A stretch of 64,000 bases of DNA from Clostridia bacterium (GCA_017456605.1 JAFTJA010000004.1:62001-126000), one strand, 5' to 3'. Positions 44,494-54,035 are shown, counted from the stretch's first letter. Notes: generated by a model from the sequence alone, not told the origin. Numbers and translations are program-made.

Positions 44494-47343
44494 ATGAAAT
44501 TTTCAAAAAGAATTTTGTGCACACTGCTTGCGGTTTTTGTTACTTTGACAAGCCTTGCAGTTGTGCCGGCAGCAGCTGCGTTTACGGATTTGGAAGAAGG
44601 CCACAATGCGTATGAGGCAGTTAACGTACTTAGTAAGCTTGGTGTTATCAACGGTTATGCTGACGGAAGCTTCAGACCCACAAACAACGTAACCCGTGCA
44701 GAGTTCACAGCTATGCTTCTCAGGACACGCGGACTTGGCAGTGTTGGTTCAACAAGCCTTGAAAACCCGCCGTTCCCGGATGTTACAACTCCGGATGTTT
44801 CATGGGCTATCGGCAACATCAGAACTGCTCGTGAGATGGGGATTATCAACGGTTATGATGACGGCACATTCAAGCCCAACAACAATGTTTTATACGAAGA
44901 AGCTGTAAAAATGATTGTTTGTGCCCTTGGCTATGGTGAAATGGGAGCAGAGGGTGCACAGTGGTTTTCAAAATATTTGATGACTGCTACATCTCTTGGT
45001 TTCACTGATGGTGCAGGTGGCGTTATTTCAGTTCCTGCAACACGTGCTACAATTGCAAAGATGCTTTATAACTGTCTTGAGGTAAAGCTGGCAGAAAACA
45101 ATACAATTACTGACAAGACAATCCTTGAGGATGATTTGAAGCTTACAAAGAATGTGGGTTATATTTCATCAAACTCAAAAATCAGCCTCTCAAAGCGAGA
45201 TGCAAATCTTCGTGATGATGAGGTTGAAATTACTGTAAATGGCATAGCTTCTACTTACAAGGTGGATGATGCAGCAAAATATGAAGATATGCTTGGTGCA
45301 CAGATTGAGTTCTATTTCAAGAATGATTTTGGCAGCGGTCTTAAGCACCTTATTCTTGCAACAGTAAAGAACAGTACAACAGTTAAGATTGATGCAGATT
45401 CAATCCAAAACGGGTCAACAAGTGGCATAAGCTATTTAAAGAGTGAAGATGCTCAGAGAGAAACGAATGCAAGCATTGCTTCAAACAGCGTTGTTGTATA
45501 CAATGGAAAGCTTTATGGCGCAGATGCTGCTACAAGTACATTTGCTACTTACTTTACAGGCGAGGGAATTCCTCTTGTGGGCGACATGGAACTTATTGAC
45601 CGTGATGGAGATAATGTGTTTGATGTAGTTTTTGTAAACGACTATGAACCATACTTTGTGTCAGCTGTTACATCTTCTGACTATAAGATTACGGATAATG
45701 CACTCAGAAGCGGAAGCCAGGAAACATTGAATTATAAGGCAAATAATATTGAATTTGTTACCAAAGACGGCGCTGCAACATCATTCAGTGCAATCAAAAA
45801 GGGAAGTGTAATTTTTGTAGCAAAGGCTAAGGGCTCAACTGGTGATGCAAAGGTAATTGTTTGCAATGACACAGTGTCAGGAAAGATTACTGCTACAAGC
45901 TCATCAAAGGGTATCACAGTAAATGGAAAGAATTATAAATTCTCAAGTCTTGCTCCTTGGAAAACTTCGTTGGGGGGGTCGCCTTTGACTGCTCCCGAGA
46001 TGGGTGATACTGCAAAGTTCTATCTTGATTTAAAAGGTAAGATTATCTGGTATGACAAGACAGAGACCGCCTCAACTCAGCAGTATGGATATATTACGGG
46101 TGCAAAGTATGACAGCAGTGATTTTGATGAAACTGCACAGGTTATGATTGTCACAAAATCCAACGTAAAAGGTACCGTGTATACAATAACAACAAAGTCA
46201 AAGATTGATGGTAGCATTCCTGCAACTCTCAATAATTTTGTAACTGCGCTTGATAATGCAAATGATGGTGCAGAAAATGATGATTTCAAACAGCTTGTTA
46301 AATTTACCGTGTCTAAGGGTACAGAAATTGATGAGATTATAACTGCTACATCTACTTCGGCTACACCTGAAAAGATAGCTGATGATACACTTAATTTGTA
46401 CAGCCTTATAACGGATCAGACAGATTGCAAATATTCATCAAACAGATTTGAGGCAGTATCAGGTGGCAAAAAAATAAATGTAAGCAAAGCATTTATTCTT
46501 GATTTAAGAACTCCCGGAAAATACAGTCTTTTGACAACAAGCAAGCTTAAAAACGCTGCATCTGGTTATAAAATAGAGTGCTTTGATGTGGACTCTACAA
46601 ACTTTGCAAAGGTTGTTCTTGTGTATGATGTTCCTGTGACTGCAAACATAGGTGAAGTTGATGAAAAATCACCTGTATTTGTTATAGATGGGGTTATTCA
46701 TAAGCAGGATGGTGATTATACAAGATATTTGCTTAGTGGTTGGTTAGGAACCGAGAAACATGGTGAGGAGCCAGGAGAGAAAGAACCTTTGAAGCTTTCG
46801 GTGGAAGATGCATCAACTGTTGGAATTGCTTCTACACTCCAAAAAGGTGATGTTGTAAGACTTGGTACAGACAGCGAGGGTTATTATACCATTAAGCATG
46901 AAGCGGGAAAACAGCATATTATATTCCGTATGGATGCTGGATATCGCAGCACCCTCAGCAATCCTTGCCAGACAATCCACGGGAACACTTCTTATCCTGA
47001 ATACGAGGTTATCTGGGGTACACTTTATGAAAGAAGCAATACTGCTTTGATGGTTTCAAAGTCAATGCTTACCGGTGTTGAAGCAGAAAATGCCCTTAAT
47101 CTTAGAGAAGATGCAATTATGCCGTCTGCTTTCAGTGGGGCACAGATTCTTGTGTTCAAGATGGAAAATGGCAAACTGAATATTTATAAAGAAGCAGCAC
47201 CTACCGTCAATGGTGATGAAACCAACTGGGGATACATTGAAGGACTCAACAAATTTACAAATAACAATGGCGATGCTCCGGCTGAAATATTCATGCATTT
47301 GAATAATGGAAAAGTTAAAACAATGATTATCGTTGAGAGATAA
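44494..47343 (+). CDS. Large SLH-domain surface protein, C-terminal part unknown
   Basis: The 949-residue protein has a signal peptide ending in VVPAAAA, three SLH repeats (about residues 30-75, 95-145 and 155-200, with motifs GVINGYADGSFRP and GIINGYDDGTFKP), and about 750 residues of Ser/Thr/Lys-rich beta-type sequence that I cannot assign. The later part contains repeated short patterns such as AKAKGS, ITATSSSKGITVNGK and STTVKI, as in S-layer and adhesin proteins. Length, composition and its strong ribosome site (GGAGG, nine bases before the ATG) make it a candidate S-layer or surface protein. A possible TATAAT at 44466-44471 has no clear -35. Confidence 0.88.
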   Translation: MKFSKRILCTLLAVFVTLTSLAVVPAAAAFTDLEEGHNAYEAVNVLSKLGVINGYADGSFRPTNNVTRAEFTAMLLRTRGLGSVGSTSLENPPFPDVTTPDVSWAIGNIRTAREMGIINGYDDGTFKPNNNVLYEEAVKMIVCALGYGEMGAEGAQWFSKYLMTATSLGFTDGAGGVISVPATRATIAKMLYNCLEVKLAENNTITDKTILEDDLKLTKNVGYISSNSKISLSKRDANLRDDEVEITVNGIASTYKVDDAAKYEDMLGAQIEFYFKNDFGSGLKHLILATVKNSTTVKIDADSIQNGSTSGISYLKSEDAQRETNASIASNSVVVYNGKLYGADAATSTFATYFTGEGIPLVGDMELIDRDGDNVFDVVFVNDYEPYFVSAVTSSDYKITDNALRSGSQETLNYKANNIEFVTKDGAATSFSAIKKGSVIFVAKAKGSTGDAKVIVCNDTVSGKITATSSSKGITVNGKNYKFSSLAPWKTSLGGSPLTAPEMGDTAKFYLDLKGKIIWYDKTETASTQQYGYITGAKYDSSDFDETAQVMIVTKSNVKGTVYTITTKSKIDGSIPATLNNFVTALDNANDGAENDDFKQLVKFTVSKGTEIDEIITATSTSATPEKIADDTLNLYSLITDQTDCKYSSNRFEAVSGGKKINVSKAFILDLRTPGKYSLLTTSKLKNAASGYKIECFDVDSTNFAKVVLVYDVPVTANIGEVDEKSPVFVIDGVIHKQDGDYTRYLLSGWLGTEKHGEEPGEKEPLKLSVEDASTVGIASTLQKGDVVRLGTDSEGYYTIKHEAGKQHIIFRMDAGYRSTLSNPCQTIHGNTSYPEYEVIWGTLYERSNTALMVSKSMLTGVEAENALNLREDAIMPSAFSGAQILVFKMENGKLNIYKEAAPTVNGDETNWGYIEGLNKFTNNNGDAPAEIFMHLNNGKVKTMIIVER

Positions 47344-47359
47344 TCTGAAATAAAATGGA

Positions 47360-47393
47360 AAAAGTCACACGGCACAGCCGTGTGACTTTTTTG
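47360..47393 (+). terminator. Terminator of the SLH protein gene, probably bidirectional
   Basis: AAAAGTCACACGGC (47360-47373) pairs perfectly with GCCGTGTGACTTTT (47377-47390) around ACA. It also lies just beyond the argF stop on the other strand. Confidence 0.9.
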
Positions 47394-47428
47394 TTTGTAT
47401 TATTTTGAAATTCACTTACCTTTTAAAA

Positions 47429-48334
47429 TCAGTCTTTCATAAGCATGACCAGCACTGCTTTTTGAGCGTGGAGGCGGTTTTCTGCTTCGTCAAAGATTTC
47501 ATTTGCATGAGCCTCTAAAACTTCGGCAGTTATTTCTTCCCCGCGGTGTGCCGGCAGACAGTGGAGAACCATTGCATCGGGCTTTGCGACGTTCATAAGG
47601 TCAGAGTTTATCTGGTAGCTTGCAAAGACTTTCTGGCGTTCCTTAGCTTCATCCTCCTGACCCATTGATGCCCATACGTCAGTAACAAGGATATCTGCAT
47701 CCTTTGCGGCTTCCGCACAGGAATCGGTGCAGGTGAACTTTCCGTTTTCGCTTGCCCATTTCATAAGGCCCTCGTCTGGTTCATAGCCTTTTGGACAGGC
47801 AATAGCAAATTCCATACCCATTTTTATAGCACCAACCATCAGTGAGTTTGACATATTGTTTCCGTCGCCGATAAAGCACATTTTGAGGCCGTTGAAGCTT
47901 CTTTTATATTCTCTTATAGTCATAAGGTCAGCAAGCACCTGGCAGGGGTGACAATAGTCAGTAAGACCATTGATAATGGGGATAGAGCCGTATTTTGCCA
48001 AATCTTCAACCTCTTTTTGTTCGAATGTTCTTATCATAATTCCGTCAAGGTATCTTGAAAGAACTCTGGCGGTGTCTTCCACCGGCTCGCCTCTGCCTAT
48101 CTGGAGGTCATTTGAACTCAGGAAAAGGGGGTAGCCCCCAAGGTCAGCCATACCCACTTCAAATGATACGCGGGTACGAGTTGAAGATTTTTCAAAAATC
48201 ATTCCTAAGGTTTTTCCCTCTAAGTAGCGGTGAGGAATTCCGTTTTTCTTGTCGTATTTGAGTTGGTCTGCCAAATCCAGGATTTCTGTGATTTCCTGAG
48301 CAGAAAGGTCAGAAAGTTTCAATAAGTGTTTCAT
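47429..48334 (-). CDS. argF: Ornithine carbamoyltransferase
   Basis: The 301-residue enzyme makes citrulline from ornithine and carbamoyl phosphate. The STRTRVSFE phosphate loop (about residue 47), DYCHPCQ (about residue 125) and the HCLPAHR motif with the catalytic Cys (about residue 265) are intact. The start at 48334 follows AAAGGAG; upstream in-frame codons lack a ribosome site. It is the last gene of the arg operon. argG, argH and the carbamoyl phosphate synthase genes are not in the window. Confidence 0.97.
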   Translation of the reverse strand: MKHLLKLSDLSAQEITEILDLADQLKYDKKNGIPHRYLEGKTLGMIFEKSSTRTRVSFEVGMADLGGYPLFLSSNDLQIGRGEPVEDTARVLSRYLDGIMIRTFEQKEVEDLAKYGSIPIINGLTDYCHPCQVLADLMTIREYKRSFNGLKMCFIGDGNNMSNSLMVGAIKMGMEFAIACPKGYEPDEGLMKWASENGKFTCTDSCAEAAKDADILVTDVWASMGQEDEAKERQKVFASYQINSDLMNVAKPDAMVLHCLPAHRGEEITAEVLEAHANEIFDEAENRLHAQKAVLVMLMKD

Positions 48335-48347
48335 TTTATTTTCTCCT

Positions 48348-49508
48348 TTAAATTGTTTCAATGACTGTTTTTAATATTTTTATGCCCTTGTCAAGTTCTT
48401 CTTTTGTGATGTTCAGGGGAGGAAGAAGTCTGATGTTGTCCTTTGCAGTAAGGACTAAAAGTCCGTTGTCAAGGCATTTTTTGAGAATCTCTTTGGCGTC
48501 CGCACGGGTTTTGAGGCCTATCATATAACCTTTTCCGCAGATTTCTTCTATGCCGTTAATTTTGGAGAGCTCGCCCCATAAATATTTGCTGTTTTCTGTA
48601 ACCTGAGCGAGGAATTCGTCATCAAGTCGCGAAAGCACATTTACAGCCGCCGCTGCCGAAATGGGATTGCCGCCGAAAGTGGAGCCGTGGCTGCCCACTG
48701 GCATAATGTCTTTTAGCTTTTCGGAAAATACAGTAGCCCCAATGGGAAGCCCTCCAGCGAGGCCCTTGGCTGTTGTAAAAATATCAGGATTGATGCCAAA
48801 ATGCTGATGCGCATAGAGCTTTCCTGTGCGTCCGTTTCCTGTTTGAACCTCGTCAATAATTAGGAGCATATCATTTTTCTCTGCAATCTCTTTTGCTGCA
48901 AGAACAAACTCTTTTGTCAGGGGAAGAACGCCACCCTCACCTTGTATAAGCTCAAACATAATGGCGCAACAGTTTTTGTTTGCTATAGTTTTCAGCTCTT
49001 CAATATTGTTTGCTTCCGCATACACAAAGCCCCCGGTAAAAGGTGTGAAATGCTTGTGGAAGCTGTCCTGACCGGTGGCGGAAAGTGTGGTGACTGTTCT
49101 GCCGTGGAAGCTGTTTTTGAGAGTTATAATAATGTTTTTGTCAGGGTTTTTGTCCGTTCCGTACTTGCGGGCTGCCTTTATCGCACACTCGTTTGCTTCG
49201 GCACCGGAATTCGAAAAGAATACCTTGCTCATACCGGTTTTTTCACAAAGCATTTTGGCTAAAGTTGAGCAAGGCTCGGTGTAATAATAATTTGATGTGT
49301 GCTGGATTTTGCCAAGTTGCTGGGTGACAGCCTTTATCCATTCGTCATCGCAAGCCCCAAAGGTGTTCACGGCTATGCCGCTGCCAAAGTCGATATATTC
49401 CTTGCCGTCAGAGGCTTTTAAGGTGCTGCCCTTTCCGGAAACGATTTCAAGGTTCAGACGTCCGTAAGTGGGAAGTATAAATTTTTTATCTGTTTCGGTT
49501 ATTGTCAT
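48348..49508 (-). CDS. argD: Acetylornithine aminotransferase
   Basis: The 386-residue PLP enzyme converts N-acetylglutamate semialdehyde to N-acetylornithine. The PLP region LIIDEVQTGNGRTGK (about residue 210) and the Lys in TTAKGLAGG (about residue 240) are present. It starts with ATG behind AGGAG and ends 13 bases before the argF start codon. It may also act on succinyldiaminopimelate, as ArgD does in other bacteria. Confidence 0.96.
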   Translation of the reverse strand: MTITETDKKFILPTYGRLNLEIVSGKGSTLKASDGKEYIDFGSGIAVNTFGACDDEWIKAVTQQLGKIQHTSNYYYTEPCSTLAKMLCEKTGMSKVFFSNSGAEANECAIKAARKYGTDKNPDKNIIITLKNSFHGRTVTTLSATGQDSFHKHFTPFTGGFVYAEANNIEELKTIANKNCCAIMFELIQGEGGVLPLTKEFVLAAKEIAEKNDMLLIIDEVQTGNGRTGKLYAHQHFGINPDIFTTAKGLAGGLPIGATVFSEKLKDIMPVGSHGSTFGGNPISAAAAVNVLSRLDDEFLAQVTENSKYLWGELSKINGIEEICGKGYMIGLKTRADAKEILKKCLDNGLLVLTAKDNIRLLPPLNITKEELDKGIKILKTVIETI

Positions 49509-49529
49509 ATTGTTTTCTCCTCGGTCAAG

Positions 49530-50009
49530 TTAGTTTACTACATGTGTGAGTTCTTCTGAAAATTTCAGTGCATCGGATTCGTTGCTGAGGGCAATGAACA
49601 CGGTGTCATCACCTGCGATAACACCCACAACGTGATTGAATTCCAATGTTTCGATTGCCATAGCACAGCCCTGAGCAGAGCCGGGAATGGTTTTCACAAC
49701 CACAAGGTTTCCTGCGGTTTGTATTGTGATTACCGCGTGGGTGAGAACGGCGGCATACCGGGCATTTATGTCGGCGTCAGAGTCTTTGCCGGGAAGAGCA
49801 TACCGGTATTTGTCGCCATGGTCCGAAATTTTTATGAGGTGAAGCTCTCTGATGTCACGGGAAACCGTCGCCTGGGTAACCTTGAAGTTTTCTTTAATCA
49901 GGCATTCGGTAAGCTGACCTTGCGTTTCGACTGCCTGATTTGAAATCAGGCGGATAATTGCGTTGTGGCGGGCTTTCTTTGAGTCGCGTGAAATATCTTT
50001 TTCCTGCAT
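49530..50009 (-). CDS. argR: Arginine repressor
   Basis: The 159-residue hexameric repressor has an N-terminal winged helix (RHNAIIRLISN, TQATVSRDIRELHL) and a C-terminal arginine-binding and oligomerisation domain with the motif GVIAGDDTVFI. It binds ARG boxes when arginine is plentiful; two good boxes flank the argC promoter. Its position inside the biosynthetic operon, between argB and argD, is unusual, since argR normally lies with recN or alone. It should make the repressor autoregulated. Confidence 0.95.
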   Translation of the reverse strand: MQEKDISRDSKKARHNAIIRLISNQAVETQGQLTECLIKENFKVTQATVSRDIRELHLIKISDHGDKYRYALPGKDSDADINARYAAVLTHAVITIQTAGNLVVVKTIPGSAQGCAMAIETLEFNHVVGVIAGDDTVFIALSNESDALKFSEELTHVVN

Positions 50010-50024
50010 AACTGGACAGCTCCT

Positions 50025-50879
50025 TTACACAAACATTGTGCCGATGCCTTCATCGGTTAAAATTTCAATAAGGATAGAATGAGGAACACGGCCATCAAGG
50101 ATAAACACTTTGTTTACACCCTGGCGGATTGCGTCAATGCAACATTCGATTTTGGGAATCATACCACCGGAAATTATCCCTTCGCTGATGAGTGCGGGGG
50201 CTTCGCTGACCTTTACCACCGGAATAAGGGTGGAGTCGTCATCCTTATCGCGGAGAAGACCGCGTATATCTGTCATTGAAATGAGAGACTCGGCGTTTAA
50301 AATTCCTGCGATTTTGGATGCGGCGGTGTCGGCGTTGATGTTATAAACATTGCCGTCAGAATCACAGCCCACAGTGGAAATAACGGGAATATAGCCTTTT
50401 TCGATAACATCAAGAATTGGCTGGGGGTTTATTTCGGTAATCTCGCCAACAAAGCCGTGAACACTGTCAAGCTGTTTTGCTTCTATCATATGGCCGTCAA
50501 TGCCGCAAAGGCCCATAGCCTTGCCGCCCATTGTGTGAATGAGATTTACCAGATTCTTGTTGATTTTGCCTGCCAGAACCATTTGCACAATATCAATAGA
50601 GTCTTTGTCGGTAACACGCAGTCCGTCGATAAATTCGGTTTTCGTGCCTGTTTTTTCAAGCATCTCTGAAATTTCAGGGCCGCCGCCATGGACAAGAACG
50701 ACTTTTATGCCCACAAGTGACAGAAGAAGAATGTCGCCCATAACGGCAGTTTTGAGGTCATCGTTTAGCATAGCGTTTCCGCCGTATTTGATGACCACGA
50801 TTTTGTTGTAGTATTTTTGTATGTAAGGAAGTGCCTCAATAAGAATTTTGGCACGGTCAAGAGTTGAAAATTCGTTCAT
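50025..50879 (-). CDS. argB: Acetylglutamate kinase
   Basis: The 284-residue kinase phosphorylates N-acetylglutamate. The amino-acid kinase motifs VIKYGGNAM (about residue 28), LVHGGGPEIS (about residue 63) and the C-terminal DGRVPHSILIEI are intact. It is the long form that has the N-terminal helix associated with arginine feedback inhibition. The start at 50879 follows AAGGAGA; an upstream extension lacks a ribosome site. Confidence 0.96.
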   Translation of the reverse strand: MNEFSTLDRAKILIEALPYIQKYYNKIVVIKYGGNAMLNDDLKTAVMGDILLLSLVGIKVVLVHGGGPEISEMLEKTGTKTEFIDGLRVTDKDSIDIVQMVLAGKINKNLVNLIHTMGGKAMGLCGIDGHMIEAKQLDSVHGFVGEITEINPQPILDVIEKGYIPVISTVGCDSDGNVYNINADTAASKIAGILNAESLISMTDIRGLLRDKDDDSTLIPVVKVSEAPALISEGIISGGMIPKIECCIDAIRQGVNKVFILDGRVPHSILIEILTDEGIGTMFV

Positions 50880-50895
50880 AATTGTTCTCCTTGAT

Positions 50896-52110
50896 TTAGG
50901 TGCGATAATCACCGTTTATTTTTACATAGTCATAGGTGAGGTCACAGCCCCAACTCCGGGCTTCGCCGTTTCCTTCGTTGAAGGTTATGTCAATTATTAT
51001 CTCGTTTTCGGTAAGAATTTTTTTTGCCTTGTCTTCATCAAAGTCAACACCGCTACCATCTTTACAAACCTCAATGGTTCCTGCGATGGATGAAAATGAA
51101 ACGTCTACACGGTTTATGTCGCACTTTGCGCCGCTGTAGCCGATGGCACAGAGAATTCTTCCCCAGTTTGCGTCAGCGCCAAACATAGCGGCTTTGAAGA
51201 GAGATGAACAGATAACGCTTTTTGCAATAATTCTTGCGTTTTCTGTGTCTATTGCACCGTGAACACGACTTTCAAGCAACTTTGTTGCACCTTCGCCGTC
51301 TTTTGCAATCTGGCGGCAGAGATAGGTAGTAACAGCCGAGAGAGCCTCACAAAAAGCATCAAAATCTTCGCCGTCGCTGTCGATGAGCGGATTTTCTGCC
51401 ATGCCGTTTGCAAGGACGGACACCATATCGTTTGTGGAGGTGTCACCGTCAATGGAAATCATATTGAATGAGTCAAGAATGTCTGTACGGAGGGCTTTCT
51501 GGAGCATTGCCGGAGTTATTGAAACGTCGGTTGTAACAAAAACCAGCATTGTTGCCATATTGGGATGAATCATACCCGAGCCTTTGGCAATTCCGCCGAT
51601 TTTGCAGAGCTTTCCGCCGATTTCAAAGGAAAAAGCAATTTCCTTTTTCACTGTGTCGGTGGTCATAATAGCTTCTGCTGCGTCATTGCTGCCATCAGGA
51701 TTGAGGCCTTTTGTAAGCTCTGGCATAGCGTTTTTCATAGGTGTAATATCAAGAGGCTGACCGATAACACCGGTTGACGCCACAACCACGTCGTTTTTTG
51801 ATATACCGGTGTGCTTTTCTACCAGCTCACACATACCCTCTGCAATTTCGATGCCGTTTGCATTGCAGGTGTTGGCGTTTCCGCTGTTGCAGATAATAGC
51901 CGAGGCATAGCCGTCCTTCAAGTTTTCTTTTGTGACATATAGGGGTGCACCCTTAACAAGGTTTTGGGTGTATGTGGCAGCTGCCGCAGCCCGTTTTTCG
52001 CTCACAATAAGAGCGAGATCCTTTTTTGTTTTGTTTTTGCGTATTCCGGCGTGTATGCCAAAGGCTTTAAAACCCTTTGCTGCACAAACGCCACCTTTTA
52101 TTTGTTCCAT
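50896..52110 (-). CDS. argJ: Glutamate N-acetyltransferase/amino-acid acetyltransferase
   Basis: The 404-residue enzyme transfers the acetyl group from acetylornithine back to glutamate, and in bifunctional forms also from acetyl-CoA. It cleaves itself before the nucleophile Thr in the motif KGSGMIHPNMATML (about residue 190), which is intact. Its presence makes the pathway cyclic, consistent with no argA or argE here. It starts 10 bases after the argC stop behind AAGGAT. Confidence 0.96.
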   Translation of the reverse strand: MEQIKGGVCAAKGFKAFGIHAGIRKNKTKKDLALIVSEKRAAAAATYTQNLVKGAPLYVTKENLKDGYASAIICNSGNANTCNANGIEIAEGMCELVEKHTGISKNDVVVASTGVIGQPLDITPMKNAMPELTKGLNPDGSNDAAEAIMTTDTVKKEIAFSFEIGGKLCKIGGIAKGSGMIHPNMATMLVFVTTDVSITPAMLQKALRTDILDSFNMISIDGDTSTNDMVSVLANGMAENPLIDSDGEDFDAFCEALSAVTTYLCRQIAKDGEGATKLLESRVHGAIDTENARIIAKSVICSSLFKAAMFGADANWGRILCAIGYSGAKCDINRVDVSFSSIAGTIEVCKDGSGVDFDEDKAKKILTENEIIIDITFNEGNGEARSWGCDLTYDYVKINGDYRT

Positions 52111-52120
52111 AAATTTATCC

Positions 52121-53059
52121 TTATAAAACCAGTCCTTTGGTTTCGTCCTTTCCTGTGATTAAATTAAAGCATTGAATTGCAGCACCCGATGCGCCTTTTC
52201 CAAGGTTGTCAAAGGTGGAGGCAATTAAAATCCGGTTGTCGTTTCCGGTTACGATAATTTCCATACTGTCTTTTCCTGCAAGCTCATTGGTGCCAAGGAA
52301 ACCTTCCTGACCGAAAGGTCTGACGCTGATAAGCTTTTGACCGCTATAATGAGCAGACAGAATTTCGTGAATATTTTCTGCTGTGACCTTCTTTAAAAGA
52401 AGCCTTGAAGTAAGGGGGACAGAAACTGTCATACCGCTGTAAAAGTCCGATACAATAGGTGAAAAACATGGCTCAAAGTCGAGACCGCATATAGCTTTCA
52501 TTTCGGGAAGATGCTTGTGGTGCTGAGAAAGACCATATTGACGAGGACTGTCAAGTAGGCAGTCGCGCTCATCTGCTTCGTATTCTGCAATCATTTGCTT
52601 TCCGCCACCGCTGTATCCCGTAACAGAGGTAGCAACTATCGGATAGTCGCAAGGAATTATGCCATTTGACACAAGGGGAGCGATGATTGAACAAAAACCG
52701 CTGGCGTGACATCCGGGAACTGCTATGCGATTGGATGCAAGGAGCTTTTCGCGGAAAGTGTCAGACAGCTCAGGAAAACCGTATGCCCAAGCAGGATTTG
52801 TTCGGTGGGCAGTGGAGGTGTCAAGAATTTTTGTTGAAACATTGCCTACTGTGCTTATGATTTCCTTTGATGCGGCATCCGGCAGACACAAAAAAGCGGC
52901 ATCTGAGGAGATCAATGCTTCACATCTCGCCCTCAGGTCTTTTCTGTTTTCTTCAGTTAGTGTGATTAACTCTATATCATCGCGGGCAGAGAGTCGGTCA
53001 TATATCCTAAGACCAGTGGTGCCGCTGCTTCCGTCGATAAATACCTTTGTTTTTGCCAT
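52121..53059 (-). CDS. argC: N-acetyl-gamma-glutamyl-phosphate reductase
   Basis: The 312-residue enzyme reduces acetylglutamyl phosphate with NADPH. The nucleotide-binding start DGSSGTTGLRIYDRL, the catalytic Cys in VPGCHASGF (about residue 113) and a HKHLPE segment are present. It is the shorter class of ArgC (about 310 residues, type 2) rather than the 345-residue type 1. It is the first gene of the operon; AAAGGATG precedes the ATG and directly follows an ARG box. Confidence 0.96.
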   Translation of the reverse strand: MAKTKVFIDGSSGTTGLRIYDRLSARDDIELITLTEENRKDLRARCEALISSDAAFLCLPDAASKEIISTVGNVSTKILDTSTAHRTNPAWAYGFPELSDTFREKLLASNRIAVPGCHASGFCSIIAPLVSNGIIPCDYPIVATSVTGYSGGGKQMIAEYEADERDCLLDSPRQYGLSQHHKHLPEMKAICGLDFEPCFSPIVSDFYSGMTVSVPLTSRLLLKKVTAENIHEILSAHYSGQKLISVRPFGQEGFLGTNELAGKDSMEIIVTGNDNRILIASTFDNLGKGASGAAIQCFNLITGKDETKGLVL

Positions 53060-53073
53060 TATAATACATCCTT

Positions 53074-53153
53074 TGTATAAATATTCATTATTACCTTATA
53101 TATTAAAACATAATTATGCCAAACAGTCAATAGTGTTTTTGCATAAATATTCA
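53074..53153 (-). promoter_or_regulatory. Two ARG boxes flanking the argC promoter
   Basis: On the minus strand TGAATATTTATGCA (53140-53153) lies upstream of the -35 and TGAATATTTATACA (53074-53087) lies downstream of the start, next to the ribosome site. Both fit the ArgR consensus TGAATNNNNATNCA. A weaker half-match lies near 53181-53194. The 66-base spacing of centres would allow a repression loop. Confidence 0.82.
53102..53130 (-). promoter_or_regulatory. Promoter of argCJBRDF
   Basis: Read on the minus strand, TTGACT (53125-53130) and TTTAAT (53102-53107) are 17 bases apart, between the two ARG boxes. Confidence 0.7.
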
Positions 53154-53199
53154 AAAATATTTATAAAAATACATATATTTTGCATAAATTTGGACAGGT

Positions 53200-53234
53200 A
53201 AAAAGTCCGCAGCGAAATGTATGCTGCGGACTGA
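53200..53234 (-). terminator. Terminator of the rpmH-jag operon
   Basis: AGTCCGCAGC (53204-53213) pairs with GCTGCGGACT (53223-53232). On the minus strand it is followed by TTTT and lies just beyond the jag stop. Confidence 0.85.
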
Positions 53235-53243
53235 GCTTTTTGA

Positions 53244-54035
53244 TTATTCTTCGTCGGCTTTTACCAGTGATACCACCATACGGCGGTTTGGCTCTTCGCC
53301 TATGCTGTGAGTTTTGATTTTGGGGTTGTTTTGAAGAGCGGAGTGAATAATTCGTCTTTCGTTGGCTGTCATAGGCTCAAGAGTGATTGATTTTTTGTCA
53401 CGGAGAACACTGCGTTCAAGACCATGAGCCAGGCGAACCAGAGTAGCCTCTCTTTTTGAACGGTAACCTTCGGTGTCGATGCTAACCTTTACATAAGGCA
53501 TATTCTTGGTTCTGTTTACATAAAGAACGGTGAGCATCTGAACAGCATCAAGGGTGTCGCCACGTTTACCGATGAGGAGACCCATCTTTTCACCTGATAC
53601 ATCAATGCTGATAACATTTTTGTCAAGCTTTACATGAAGCTCGAATGTGAGACCGATTTTTGTAAGAAGCTCAGAAACAAAGTATTTTGCGTCATCAACG
53701 GCTGTTTTTGGAATAACAAAGTCGTCGTCAATCATTTGGGTAGGTTTCTTTTCGGGTGTTGCAGCTTTTTCAACTGCGGGCATTTCTTTTTTATCTGCTT
53801 TTTTAACAGGCTTTTCAGGCTTAGCCACGGATTTTGCTGAAGACTCTTTTTCCTCGTCGGCTGTGCGCCATGCAGTGATTTCGATTTCGCTGCCGCCGAG
53901 CAAAAATTTCATAAGACCTTTGCCTATCTCTTTTGTGACGGTGTATGAAACCTCGTCCTTGGAAACCCCAAGGTCTTTTGCAGCAAGCTCTAATGCTTCA
54001 TCGAGATTTTTTGCGTTTTTTTCTACTTTTAACAT
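53244..54035 (-). CDS. jag: RNA-binding protein Jag (KhpB)
   Basis: The 263-residue protein has the Jag-N domain (about residues 1-55), a Lys/Pro-rich linker, a KH domain (about residues 115-190 with the GKRGDTLD loop) and a C-terminal R3H domain (REATLVRLAHGLER and following). It binds RNA with KhpA and influences cell division and wall growth. It starts at 54035 behind AAGGAG, inside the end of yidC, giving an overlap of 38 bases. The linker is longer than in Bacillus. Confidence 0.95.
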   Translation of the reverse strand: MLKVEKNAKNLDEALELAAKDLGVSKDEVSYTVTKEIGKGLMKFLLGGSEIEITAWRTADEEKESSAKSVAKPEKPVKKADKKEMPAVEKAATPEKKPTQMIDDDFVIPKTAVDDAKYFVSELLTKIGLTFELHVKLDKNVISIDVSGEKMGLLIGKRGDTLDAVQMLTVLYVNRTKNMPYVKVSIDTEGYRSKREATLVRLAHGLERSVLRDKKSITLEPMTANERRIIHSALQNNPKIKTHSIGEEPNRRMVVSLVKADEE

